Part shown: piece after piece, positions 24,966 through 33,307 of the stretch
How the letters are laid out: every line of letters starts with the position of its first letter
Position numbering within the stretch: the first letter of the stretch is position 1
Assembly (NCBI GenBank): GCA_945877815.1
Contig: CAMDWJ010000003.1
Location: 84,221 to 148,220 of the forward strand
Direction of reading: 5' to 3'
Length of the DNA: 64,000 bases
Source of the DNA: Caenispirillum bisanense
Lineage (GTDB): Bacteria > Pseudomonadota > Alphaproteobacteria > Rhodospirillales > UBA2165
Made by a program: the position numbers and the translations under genes
Notes under the pieces: generated by a model
What the model was told of the DNA's origin: nothing
Databases searched by the model: none
Seen by the model: only the letters and a program-made list of their open reading frames with translations

Positions 24966-26498
24966 ATGATCAAGAGATCGATCGGCGCCGGCATCGCCGC
25001 CGTCTTGCTTTTCGTCTCGCCTGTGGCGGCGCAAAAGTCGAAGGACACGATCCGTTTTTCGACGTCCGAATCGATCAAGCTGCTCGATCCGTTCTTCTTC
25101 ACCCATTTCGAGGCCGCGCCGATCTATCGCACCATTTACGAGAATTTGGTCGGCTACGACGCCCGCAATCACAAATTCGTCGGCATCATGGCGAAATCCT
25201 GGACCTCGCCGAGCCCTGGCGTCTACGACTTCGACTTGCGCGAAGACGTCGTCTTCAGCAACGGCGACAAGTTCGACGCCGACGACGTCGTCTATTTCAT
25301 CAACTTCGCTATCGATCCCAAAACGCGCATTCACAACAAGCCGCGTTATCTGTGGGCCAAGAGCGCCGAGAAGCTCGGACAATACAAGGTGCGCATCACG
25401 GTGGCGAAGCCCACGCCCAAGGATCTGCTCGATGTCGCCTCCTATACTTGGAGCGAAAATTCCAAGGTCCACAAGGCGCTCGGCGAGAACAACGAAAGCT
25501 ACGGACGCAATCCGATCGGCACCGGCCCCTACAAGGTGATCGAGATGGAATCGAACAAGGCCATCGTCATGGTCCCTAACGAGAAATTCAAACCCGGCGG
25601 GGATGGCGTCGGTGCTCGCGTCAAACGTCTCGAAGCAGTCTTCATCGCCGACCAACAGGTGCAGATGGCGCAGATCATGACCGGCGGCATCGATATGATG
25701 CGCGATCCGACACCCGACCAGGTGACCGAGCTATCCAAGAATCCGAACCTCGCCGTCACCTCGGTCGGTTCGCACAACATGATCTATCTGCAATACGACG
25801 CGGCGAACCGCGCGGGCAACAAGGCCTTTAGCGACGTACGAGTGCGCAGAGCGCTGACCATGGCGATCAACCGCGACGAGATGATCAAGCATATCGCCGC
25901 CGGCGGTTCGTCCGCCAAGCGTCTCGATTCCATGTGTTACCAAGACATGCTCGCCTGCGATGCCGCACCAACGCCGCCCCCGAGTTTCGATCCCGTGACG
26001 GCGAAGAAACTTTTGGCCGAAGCAGGCTACGCCAGCGGGCTCGAAATCGAACTCGCCTCGCGCCAGCCGTCCAAGGACGCCGCCGTCGCAATGGCGGGCT
26101 ATTGGAACGCGGTCGGCGTGAAGACCAACGTGCAGCTCATGACCATCGTTACGTTGGACAAGGCACGCGCCGACGGCAAGTTACAGACCTACATCGGCGA
26201 GCGCCCCCTGACCACGTCGGACGCCAGCCACGTGATGGAGATTTTCTTCCTCGATCCGCGCCGCGACTATTGGCAGGACAAGGCGATCGTCGATCTCGCC
26301 AACGAGGGCTACACGATCTTCGATGCGCCCAAGCGGACCGCACATTACAAAAAAATCTTCGACCGCATCAACGACGAGTCTTTGATGTTGCCGATCCATA
26401 CATTGCCGTCGGTTTATATCCACACCAAGGACGTCAAGATCTTTCCGAATCAACTGGTGGATTACGACACTTTGATCTCCGACTTCGGCTGGAAATAA
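24966..26498 (+). CDS. Family-5 ABC substrate-binding protein (orphan paralogue 1)
   Basis: A 510-residue periplasmic protein of the peptide/nickel/opine binding family (SBP_bac_5). A Sec signal peptide ends at about VAA-Q; the mature start AQKSKDTIRFSTSESIKLLD is nearly the same as that of the next gene. No lipobox cysteine is seen, so it is soluble rather than a lipoprotein. A Cys pair spaced C-x6-C (SMCYQDMLACD) is followed by PPPSFDP; the protein ends SDFGWK. It lies 26 bases upstream of paralogue 2, probably in one transcript. No permease or ATPase gene is adjacent, so it must work with a transporter encoded elsewhere, or in sensing. Confidence 0.92.
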   Translation: MIKRSIGAGIAAVLLFVSPVAAQKSKDTIRFSTSESIKLLDPFFFTHFEAAPIYRTIYENLVGYDARNHKFVGIMAKSWTSPSPGVYDFDLREDVVFSNGDKFDADDVVYFINFAIDPKTRIHNKPRYLWAKSAEKLGQYKVRITVAKPTPKDLLDVASYTWSENSKVHKALGENNESYGRNPIGTGPYKVIEMESNKAIVMVPNEKFKPGGDGVGARVKRLEAVFIADQQVQMAQIMTGGIDMMRDPTPDQVTELSKNPNLAVTSVGSHNMIYLQYDAANRAGNKAFSDVRVRRALTMAINRDEMIKHIAAGGSSAKRLDSMCYQDMLACDAAPTPPPSFDPVTAKKLLAEAGYASGLEIELASRQPSKDAAVAMAGYWNAVGVKTNVQLMTIVTLDKARADGKLQTYIGERPLTTSDASHVMEIFFLDPRRDYWQDKAIVDLANEGYTIFDAPKRTAHYKKIFDRINDESLMLPIHTLPSVYIHTKDVKIFPNQLVDYDTLISDFGWK

Positions 26499-26524
26499 TC
26501 GAGAAAATTGCAGGGAGTAACGCT

Positions 26525-28069
26525 ATGAAAATTTCCGCTAAACTAGTCGCGTTCGGTATGGCCGCCGGGCTATCGCTTACGCTCCAGGCCTCGCAGGCCG
26601 CGGCGCAGAAATCGAAAGATACGATCCGCTATGCGACCACCGAGTCCATCAAGCTGCTCGATCCCTATTTCTTCACGCATTTCGAAGCCTCGCCGCTCTA
26701 CGAGACGATCTACGACACGCTGGTCGCCTACGATTCGCGCAGCCACAAGGTCGTGCCCATGCTGGCCAAGGCATGGACCGAAGTGGAACCCGGCGTTTAC
26801 GACATCGAACTGCGCGACGACATCGCGTTCAGCAACGGCGACAAGTACGACGCCGACGATGCGGTCTATTTCATCAATTGGATGATCTCGCCCGAAGCAC
26901 GCATCCACAACAAGCCGCGTTACATGTGGACCAAGGGCGCCGAGAAGCTCGGACAGTACAAATTCCGCCTGCGCATGGTGAAGCATACGCCGAAGGACCT
27001 GCTCGATATGGGCGGCTACACTTGGCAGGAGAATTCCAAGGTCCATTCCAAGCTGGAGGACAAGGGATCCTACGGCCGCAACCCCATCGGCACCGGCCCC
27101 TACAGGGTCGCGCAGTTCGAATCCAACAAGGCGCTCGTGATGGTGCCGAACGAGAAATTTACCCCGACACCCTATCGTCAGAAGGCGCGCGTCAGCCGCA
27201 TCGAGGCGATGTTCATCCCCGACCAGGACACGCAGATCGCCCAAATCATGACCGGCGGCGTCGATATCATGCGCGACCCCTCGCCCGACCACATGGCCGA
27301 GATGGCGAAGAACAAAAACCTCGAAATCTCCGCCTTCGACAGCGACAATATGATCTATCTGCAGTTCGACGCCATGGGCCGTTCGGGCCATAAACCGGTG
27401 CAGGACGCGCGCGTGCGCCGGGCGCTGATCATGGCGATCAATCAGGACGAGTTGATCAAGCATTTGGCTGCCGGCGGACACGCCGCCAAGAAACTCGGCT
27501 CCATGTGCCGTCCCTTCATGCAGGGCTGCGAAAGCCCGGCGGTGCTGCCGCCCGCGTACAATCCGGGGGAAGCAAAGAAGCTGCTCGCCGAAGCCGGCTA
27601 TCCCAACGGCTTCGAATTGGAACTGATTTCGCGCAACCCGTCCAAGGATGCTGCGATCGGCCTGTCCGGCTATTGGAACGAGATCGGCGTGAAGACCAAC
27701 GTGCAGCTTTTGCAGATCAGCGCGCTCGACAAGATGCGCGCCGACGGCAAACTGCAGGCCTATATCGGCGAACGGCCCTATACCACGCCGGACGCCTCGC
27801 ATCCGATGGACATCTTCTTTTTCGACAAGCGGCGCGATTATTGGGACGATGCGCAAATCCGCACCTGGGCCGAGGAGGGGCTGAGCATCTTCGATCCAAA
27901 GAAGCGCGCCGACCACTACAAGCAGATCTTCGACAAGATCAATACTCAGGCGTACATGATGGCGATCCACACGCTGCCGTCGGTCTTCATCCATTCCAAG
28001 GACGTGAAGATCCACGACAACCCGCTGGTCGACACCAACACCAATATCGGCGACTTCACCTGGAAGTAA
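26525..28069 (+). CDS. Family-5 ABC substrate-binding protein (orphan paralogue 2)
   Basis: A 514-residue periplasmic binding protein, the tandem paralogue of the preceding gene. The signal peptide MKISAKLVAFGMAAGLSLTL ends near AAA-Q; the mature start is AQKSKDTIRYATTESIKLLD. It has the same C-x6-C pair (SMCRPFMQGCES) and ends GDFTWK. The ATG at 26525 is taken although the frame is open far upstream inside the previous gene, because it provides the signal peptide and GGGAG lies 7-8 bases before it. A strong terminator follows. The two copies have diverged throughout, which suggests different ligands rather than a very recent duplication. Confidence 0.93.
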   Translation: MKISAKLVAFGMAAGLSLTLQASQAAAQKSKDTIRYATTESIKLLDPYFFTHFEASPLYETIYDTLVAYDSRSHKVVPMLAKAWTEVEPGVYDIELRDDIAFSNGDKYDADDAVYFINWMISPEARIHNKPRYMWTKGAEKLGQYKFRLRMVKHTPKDLLDMGGYTWQENSKVHSKLEDKGSYGRNPIGTGPYRVAQFESNKALVMVPNEKFTPTPYRQKARVSRIEAMFIPDQDTQIAQIMTGGVDIMRDPSPDHMAEMAKNKNLEISAFDSDNMIYLQFDAMGRSGHKPVQDARVRRALIMAINQDELIKHLAAGGHAAKKLGSMCRPFMQGCESPAVLPPAYNPGEAKKLLAEAGYPNGFELELISRNPSKDAAIGLSGYWNEIGVKTNVQLLQISALDKMRADGKLQAYIGERPYTTPDASHPMDIFFFDKRRDYWDDAQIRTWAEEGLSIFDPKKRADHYKQIFDKINTQAYMMAIHTLPSVFIHSKDVKIHDNPLVDTNTNIGDFTWK

Positions 28070-28092
28070 GCCGATCGGCAGACTCGCGGCGA

Positions 28093-28121
28093 GGCCGGAC
28101 CAAGTGTCCGGCCTTTTTTTT
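28093..28121 (+). terminator. Rho-independent terminator
   Basis: GGCCGGAC pairs with GTCCGGCC around CAAGT (a perfect 8-bp stem), followed by a run of eight T. It ends the transcript of the tandem binding-protein genes. Confidence 0.93.
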
Positions 28122-28183
28122 GACCACTTGAAACCGGCCCGCCAAAGCACGATCCTCGGTTCATAAATATAAAGGGAGTTTCC

Positions 28184-29365
28184 ATGTTCCGCGCGACCGA
28201 CGGCATCGTTCTGCCCACCACCATCATCGGCTCGCTGCCGCGCCCGAGCTGGTACAGCGAAAGCCTGGGGTCGCGCAGCTTCCGCGAGGCGATGGTCAAT
28301 GCCCGCTACCGCGAACAATATATCGATGCGGTGTCGTCCTTTCTGCGCGACCAGGAAACCGCCGGGCTCGACATCGTCACCGACGGCGATGCGCGCTTCG
28401 ATGCAGATGTCGGCGGGCATAGCTGGTTTTCCTATGCGCCGCTGCATATGGACGGCTTCTCCGGCAATTTCGCTTATAAGCTCAAAGGCGGGCGCGCCGG
28501 CATTTCGACCCCGCGCGGCCATATCCTGCACGATGTGCTGGAGGCACGCCTGATGCCGGACCTCACCGGACCGGTCGGGCGCGGCACGCTCGATTACGCC
28601 GCCTTGTGGAAAACCGCGAGCCGCTTGACCACCAAGCCGGTCAAGTTCGGCACCATCACGCCCGAGCTGATCGCCATGGGTGTGCGCGATTTCCACTACA
28701 AGGATTTGCGCGGCGCCATGAACGCCATCGCCGACGCGCTGAACGAGGAATTGAACGAGCTGGCCGATGCCGGCTGCCCGGTGATCCAGATGGAGGAGCC
28801 GCAGATCCATCTGCTCGCCGCCAAGGGCCTGACCGACGCGGTGCTCAACCCCGATACCATGGTCGATCTGTTCAACCGCACGGTCAAAGGCCTCGGCATA
28901 AAGACCGAGGTGTGGTGCCACACCTGCTGGGGCAACCCGGCGCAGCAGCGCATCTTCGACAAGGTGCAGAGCTACGCCCCGGCGCTCGAAGCGCTCAACC
29001 GCGTCGAGGCCGACGTCATCACCTTCGAATGCTGCTCGTCGGGCGGGCTCGATCTCGACGCGATCGGCAAGCGCATCAAGACCAAGAAAATCGCCATCGG
29101 CGTCGTCGATCACCACACCTTGCAGGTCGAAACGCCGAAGGAAGTCGCGACCTTGATCCGCAAGGCGCTCGAACATATCCCGGCCGAACGGTTGGTGATC
29201 GCCTCCGATTGCGGCATGGGACGCGAGGGCATGAGCCGTCGGCACGCCTTCCACAAGATGGTCTCGATTGTGCAAGGCACCAATATCGTACGCCGCGAAT
29301 TGGGCGCGCCCGAGGCGGTGTGTCTTGCCGCCGACGATCGCTATTCGCTGGTGGAGAACGGCTGA
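28184..29365 (+). CDS. MetE-like zinc methyltransferase-fold protein
   Basis: A 393-residue member of the MetE C-terminal family. It opens with LPTTIIGSLPRPSWY, the usual N-terminal motif. Candidate zinc ligands are His and Cys in VWCHTCWGN, a glutamate in ITFECCSSGG and a cysteine in ASDCGMG. It is about half the length of full MetE and lacks the N-terminal domain, so it is unlikely to be the housekeeping methionine synthase. The ATG has AAAGGGAG before it. Its stop overlaps the start of a small membrane protein gene (TGATG), so the two are coupled. Possible activities are methyl or alkyl transfer to a thiol; the thiol is unknown. Confidence 0.87.
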   Translation: MFRATDGIVLPTTIIGSLPRPSWYSESLGSRSFREAMVNARYREQYIDAVSSFLRDQETAGLDIVTDGDARFDADVGGHSWFSYAPLHMDGFSGNFAYKLKGGRAGISTPRGHILHDVLEARLMPDLTGPVGRGTLDYAALWKTASRLTTKPVKFGTITPELIAMGVRDFHYKDLRGAMNAIADALNEELNELADAGCPVIQMEEPQIHLLAAKGLTDAVLNPDTMVDLFNRTVKGLGIKTEVWCHTCWGNPAQQRIFDKVQSYAPALEALNRVEADVITFECCSSGGLDLDAIGKRIKTKKIAIGVVDHHTLQVETPKEVATLIRKALEHIPAERLVIASDCGMGREGMSRRHAFHKMVSIVQGTNIVRRELGAPEAVCLAADDRYSLVENG

Positions 29366-29823
29366 TGGATATCGGTTTCTACGGTATGGTCGTGATCGCG
29401 GGCGTGGTTGCCACCCACTGCACGTTGATGATGGCCCTGTGGGCGGACAAGCTCGGGTTACCACGCGCCGATTTTCCCTTCGCGATGGCCGATCTCTCCT
29501 TCGCGCTCGCTTTCAACGGCAAGGCGCCCTATTGGTCGGGCATCTTCGTCATCCATCTCAATGGGCTGTTTTTCGCCTTTCTTTATTCGACCGTAGTCGC
29601 ACCCTGGCTCAACGCGACGCTCGCCGCCGACACCTCGCCGATGTTGAATGGCGCGATCTACGGCGTGATGCTGTTCCTGGCGTCCGGCTTTTTCTTCCAG
29701 CCCGTCTTCCTCCGCCTCGGCCTGTTCTTGTTCAAGGCAGACAAGCGCGGCTGGATCACCAGCCTGATGGTACACGGCATCTTCGGATTGGTGTGCGGTT
29801 GGCTGGCGCCGGTGATGGGGTAG
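29365..29823 (+). CDS. Small multi-spanning membrane protein coupled to the MetE-like gene
   Basis: A 152-residue protein with four predicted membrane segments: GFYGMVVIAGVVATHCTLMM, a central pair including GIFVIHLNGLFFAFLYSTVV and MLFLASGFFFQPVFLRLGLF, and a last helix MVHGIFGLVCGWLAPVMG. It starts within the stop codon of the MetE-like gene, which implies co-translation and a shared role. I do not recognise the family. A role in moving or protecting the methylated or alkylated product is conceivable but unsupported. A hairpin repeat lies about 40 bases downstream. Confidence 0.8.
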   Translation: MDIGFYGMVVIAGVVATHCTLMMALWADKLGLPRADFPFAMADLSFALAFNGKAPYWSGIFVIHLNGLFFAFLYSTVVAPWLNATLAADTSPMLNGAIYGVMLFLASGFFFQPVFLRLGLFLFKADKRGWITSLMVHGIFGLVCGWLAPVMG

Positions 29824-29865
29824 GGGGGATAGGCCTACACGGAAACCAGGTCAAATTTTCAGAAA

Positions 29866-29895
29866 TCGTCATGCCCCGCTTTATGCGGGGCATCC
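29866..29895. repeat. Short palindrome (ATGCCCCGC/GCGGGGCAT)
   Basis: GTCATGCCCCGC and GCGGGGCATCC pair across TTTAT. It matches another dispersed palindrome type and can serve as a transcription stop between the membrane protein gene and the GIY-YIG remnant. Confidence 0.75.
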
Positions 29896-29904
29896 ATCGT
29901 AAGG

Positions 29905-30075
29905 CTAGATCATTGTCTCGGAGATATCCTCCCAATGGGGATTTTCACCGACGATCAGATTGATTTTCCAATCGCGCGGCCAATGTTTGATACGTTTCTC
30001 ACGTTGAATGGCATCCGTAATGTCGTCGTGCCATTCGGCATAAACCAATAGCTTGAGACCGTATCGTTTCGAGAA
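29905..30075 (-). pseudogene. GIY-YIG nuclease-family gene, 3' fragment only
   Basis: Read leftward, the frame gives FSKRYGLKLLVYAEWHDD, then AIQREKRIKHWPRDWKINLI and GENPHWEDISETMI. This is the C-terminal half of small GIY-YIG (YhbQ-like) proteins, typically with F(T/S)KKYG, EAIxREKxxKxWxRxWK and NPxWxDL. The N-terminal catalytic half (GIY and YIG strands, the conserved Arg) is missing: upstream of the Phe codon the sequence switches to an E1-beta remnant in the opposite orientation. No start with a ribosome-binding site is left, so it is probably not functional. Confidence 0.82.
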
Positions 30076-30295
30076 GACCGCGCGCCTCGTCACGGTCGAG
30101 GAAAATCCACGCCTGTGCGGCTGGGGTGCGGAGATCGCCTCGCTGGTTGCCGAGGAATTGTTCTACGATCTCGATGGGCCGATCGTGCGCATCACCACGC
30201 CGCATATCCCGCTGCCGTCCGCCGACGCGCTCGAGGATGCGACCGTGCCGAGCGTCGCGCGCATCGTCGAGACCATCCGCACGAAGATAGATTGA
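30071..30295 (+). pseudogene. 2-oxoacid dehydrogenase E1 beta, C-terminal fragment
   Basis: The frame reads EKTARLVTVEENPRLCGWGA, continues EIASLVAEELFYDLDGPIVR, then ITTPHIPLPSADALEDATVP, and ends at 30295. This is the last ~75 residues (transketolase C domain) of an E1-beta subunit of the pyruvate/acetoin/branched-chain type. The first ~250 residues and the E1-alpha gene are absent; the 5' side is joined directly to a GIY-YIG fragment. The dihydrolipoyl acyltransferase (E2) of the same complex follows at 30459. The remnant therefore marks a deletion that removed E1 and left E2. Confidence 0.85.
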
Positions 30296-30329
30296 TCGTG
30301 TTCAAGAACAATTTGCGATTGAACAAATT

Positions 30330-30447
30330 CCTTCCCTCTCCGCCCCTTGGGGGGGAGAGGGTCAGGGTGAGGTGGGGGACTCCGGGCCCCGCCCGGCTCG
30401 CCGACGCTCGCCACCCTCTCCTCCCTGAAGGGCGGAGAGGGTTCGGG
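30330..30447. repeat. CCTCTCCGCCCC/GGGCGGAGAGG palindromic repeat
   Basis: CCTCTCCGCCCCTTGG at the left and CTGAAGGGCGGAGAGGGTTC at the right are near-complementary, with internal smaller palindromes (TCCGGGCCCCGCCCGG). It fills the gap between the E1-beta remnant and the E2 gene. Confidence 0.75.
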
Positions 30448-30458
30448 ACTTAACGTCC

Positions 30459-31628
30459 ATGGATATCGTGATGCCGCAGCTGGGCGAAACCGTGTCGGAA
30501 GGCACGGTGACGCAATGGCTAAAGAAGGCCGGCGATGCAGTGAGGCGCGACGAATTGCTGTTCGTCGTCGGCACCGACAAGGTCGAGATGGAAATCCCGG
30601 CCCCCGCCGACGGTACGCTCGCCGAGATCCTCGTCGAAGCGGGCCAAACGGTCGATGTCGGAACCCGCCTCTGTGTGATCGACGATGGCAAGGGGACCGT
30701 AGCCCTCGCAGCAAAACCGGCCGCCGCGCCCATGGTCGCGACTGCGACCGCGCCAACAACCGCGACGGTCGCGCGCGGCGATACACAAAAACTATCGCCC
30801 GTCGTGCGCAAGCTGCTGGCCGAACATAACCTCACCCCCGAGGATGTGACCGACAGCGGCGGCGACGGGCGTATCACGCGCGAAGACGTGTTGGCTTTCG
30901 TCGCGGCCAACAAAGACAGCGTTTCGGCGAAAGGCCCGGCGATCGCCGAAACCATCCCGTTCAGTTATCGCCGCAAGATGATCGCTGCGCATATGACCCG
31001 CTCGCTCCAAACCAGCGCGCATGTCGTCCAGGCGATGGAAGTGGATTTCGGCGCCGTCGAACCGGTGCGCAAGGCCAACAAGCTCACCTATCTGCCCTTT
31101 ATCGCGCACGCGCTCTGCGCCGCGATCAAGGATTTCCCGCGCGTCAATGCGACCATCGAGAAGGAGACCCTCGTCGTCTATCGCGACATCAATCTCGCCG
31201 TCGCCATCGATCTCGACTTCGAAGGGCTGATGACCCCGGTGATCAAAGGTGCGGACAAGCTGTCGGTCGCCGAAATCGCCCGCGCCATCTACGATCTTGC
31301 GACGCGCGCGCGTGCCGGGCAATTGAGGCCGGACGAGATGACGCAAGCGACCTACACGATCTCGAATTCGGGATCCTACGGCACGTTGTTCACCGCCTCG
31401 ATCATCAATCCGCCGCAAGTCGCGATCCTGTCGACCGACGGCGTAAAACGAAAACCGGCGGTGGTCGACACCGACGGCGCCGAGGAGATCGCGATACGCC
31501 CCATCGGCGTGCTCGCCCAAAGTTTCGATCACCGCGCCTTCGACGGCGCCTATTCTGCGGCGTTCCTGAAGCGGCTGAAGGAGATCATCGAGAAGCGCGA
31601 TTGGGCAGAAACCCTGGACAGAAATTAA
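30459..31628 (+). CDS. Dihydrolipoamide acyltransferase (E2 of a 2-oxoacid dehydrogenase complex)
   Basis: A 389-residue E2 with the full domain order: lipoyl domain (1-75) with the lipoylated lysine K41 in GTDKVEME; an Ala/Pro/Thr linker; an E3/E1-binding domain around 107-143 (LSPVVRKLLAEHNL, then GGDGRITREDVLAF); and a catalytic acyltransferase domain ending in FDHRAFDGAYSAAFL, which holds the catalytic His and Asp near residue 360. It would move an acyl group from E1 to CoA. The E1 partner next door is reduced to a fragment, and no E3 is adjacent, so it may now be an orphan or borrow E1 from elsewhere. The acyl substrate is undetermined. The stop codon overlaps the convergent kinase gene by four bases. 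Confidence 0.9.
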   Translation: MDIVMPQLGETVSEGTVTQWLKKAGDAVRRDELLFVVGTDKVEMEIPAPADGTLAEILVEAGQTVDVGTRLCVIDDGKGTVALAAKPAAAPMVATATAPTTATVARGDTQKLSPVVRKLLAEHNLTPEDVTDSGGDGRITREDVLAFVAANKDSVSAKGPAIAETIPFSYRRKMIAAHMTRSLQTSAHVVQAMEVDFGAVEPVRKANKLTYLPFIAHALCAAIKDFPRVNATIEKETLVVYRDINLAVAIDLDFEGLMTPVIKGADKLSVAEIARAIYDLATRARAGQLRPDEMTQATYTISNSGSYGTLFTASIINPPQVAILSTDGVKRKPAVVDTDGAEEIAIRPIGVLAQSFDHRAFDGAYSAAFLKRLKEIIEKRDWAETLDRN

Positions 31629-33059
31629 ACCGGCGCGACCGCGTCGACCGGAATATTCATACGGCAGCGGAAACCCGCCGGCTCAAAGTGGGTTTCGACC
31701 GCACCTTTGAGCTGTTGAGCTATCCCCAATTCGAGCAGCCGGCTGCCGAAGCCCCGTTGGGACGGCGGCACCACCTCGGGACCGTTCGATTCCGTCCAAT
31801 CGACGATCAGAACGGCCTCGCCGCCCATCCCTTCGATGCGCCAAAACACGTCAAGCACACCGCCCGGCACCGACATCGCGCCGTATTTCGCGGCATTCGT
31901 CGCAAGCTCATGCAGCACCAGCGCAAGCGTAACGGCGGCCTGCGGCTGGATGCGAAGCGGACGGCCGGCGAGCCGTATCTCGCTCATCGCGCCGCGATAG
32001 GGAGCGAAAATATCTTCGATCATCACGCCAAGATCGGCCGATTGCCAATCCGATCCCGTCAATTGTTCGTGGACGCGCGCCAACGCGATAAGCCGCGCGT
32101 CGAAACTCCTGCGTACCGGCGCCGGCACGTCGCCCTCGCGCAAGGTGTGTACCGCCAGCGATTGAACCGTGCCAATGATGTTCTTGACCCGATGATTGAG
32201 TTCCTCGATCAAGGTTCGTTGGCGTTCGTCGGCAAGCTGGCGTTCGGTCACGTCCTGAAGGACGCGCAATCCGTATTTGAAATTGCCCGCCTCGTCGCAC
32301 ACCGACGAGGACAGCACCGATATCCAGATCACGGTGCCGTCTTTTTTTGACGAAGCGCTTTTCAATCGCATAACGATCGTAACCGCCGGTCACCTGCTGA
32401 CGATAATTGAGGCGATCGCGCGCGATGTCATCGGGATGGGTGCGGTAATACATCGTGTGGCCAAGCAATTCCTCGCGCGAGAAACCGGAGATCCGGCAAA
32501 CCGCCTCGTTCACGCACAGAATCTTGCCGGTCTCATCGGCTTCGGCGATGCCGACATCCACGTGATCGTAGGTCACCGACAAGCGTTGATCGCGTTCCCG
32601 CAACTCGTCTTCCATCCGCCGGTATTCGCTCAGATCTTGGAAGCAATTGATCGTACCGACGGCAACGCCGTCGTCATCGAGGACGGGATCGACATTTGCC
32701 AAAACCGCAATGCGGGTCCCATCGGGCCGTTCCAAGACCAGGTACCGATCGCGCATCGGCCTGCCGCTGCGCAGAACCTCGATCATCGGCAATTCGTCTT
32801 GGCGGAGCGCACGCCCATCTTCCTGGAACAAGTGGCAGGAAGTCCCGTAGCGGGTTACATCAGATGTCAAATCCGGCGTGCAGCCCCACATTTCGGTCGC
32901 GCGGCGGTTAAATCGTACCATCCCGCCGTCGCCATCGCAGATGCAGATCGCAACCGGCAACCCATCCCACAGGGAGGAAGACGGCCCACGAAACGAGTCC
33001 TGCAAAATCTGAAGCACCTTCGGTACGCGCTGGGCGTAACGGGCATCCACGACATTCAT
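31625..33059 (-). pseudogene. PAS-domain HWE/HisKA_2 sensor histidine kinase, split by a one-base frameshift in an A7 run
   Basis: Read leftward from ATG 33059, the first frame encodes two PAS domains (SLWDGLPVAICICDGDGG..., and YDHVDVGIAEADETGKILCV...), reaching YAIEKRFVKK at about 32350. There the frame breaks in a run of seven A (plus-strand T at about 32342-32348). The adjacent frame continues without a gap as KKDGTVIWISVLSSSV, TERQLADERQRTLIEELNHR (phospho-acceptor His of the HWE/HisKA_2 type), LVLHELATNAAKYGAMS (N box) and GFGSRLLELGIAQQ (G box). Removing one A restores a ~478-residue kinase. This may be a real mutation, transcriptional slippage or a sequencing error. No response regulator is adjacent. 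Confidence 0.85.
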
Positions 33060-33307
33060 ATGATAATCGCCCCTTTGCGAGCGCCGGAGTTTTTTCCTAT
33101 CGCACAACCGAGAGTATTTCAAATAAATAATACGTATAATCCACAGGTCTTTTAACGGCGAGCCACAAGCTCGATAAACGTGTTTTTATTCAAATTGCAT
33201 ACAATCTTCGGAAGCATAATGACTCCAATAGCTTATCCTGCAACGTTCAGATTCCGGTGCCACGGAGGCGCTTGTTTGAAACTTGCGCCTTAGTATCGTG
33301 GGGCCGC
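33060..33307. promoter_or_regulatory. AT-rich divergent promoter region between the kinase and a MetE-like gene
   Basis: About 250 bases without a gene. Bases 33110-33215 are AT-rich (TTCAAATAAATAATACGTAT, TTTTTATTCAAATTGCATAC), unlike the flanks. With kinase and MetE-like genes pointing away on either side it must carry both promoters. No clear operator was recognised. Confidence 0.55.

Noticed and set aside
26570..29464. A 964-codon open frame on the minus strand across the tandem binding proteins and MetE-like gene
   Set aside because: It is antisense to three strongly supported genes with known motifs; such long shadows arise in GC-rich coding DNA. Its translation has no recognisable domain.
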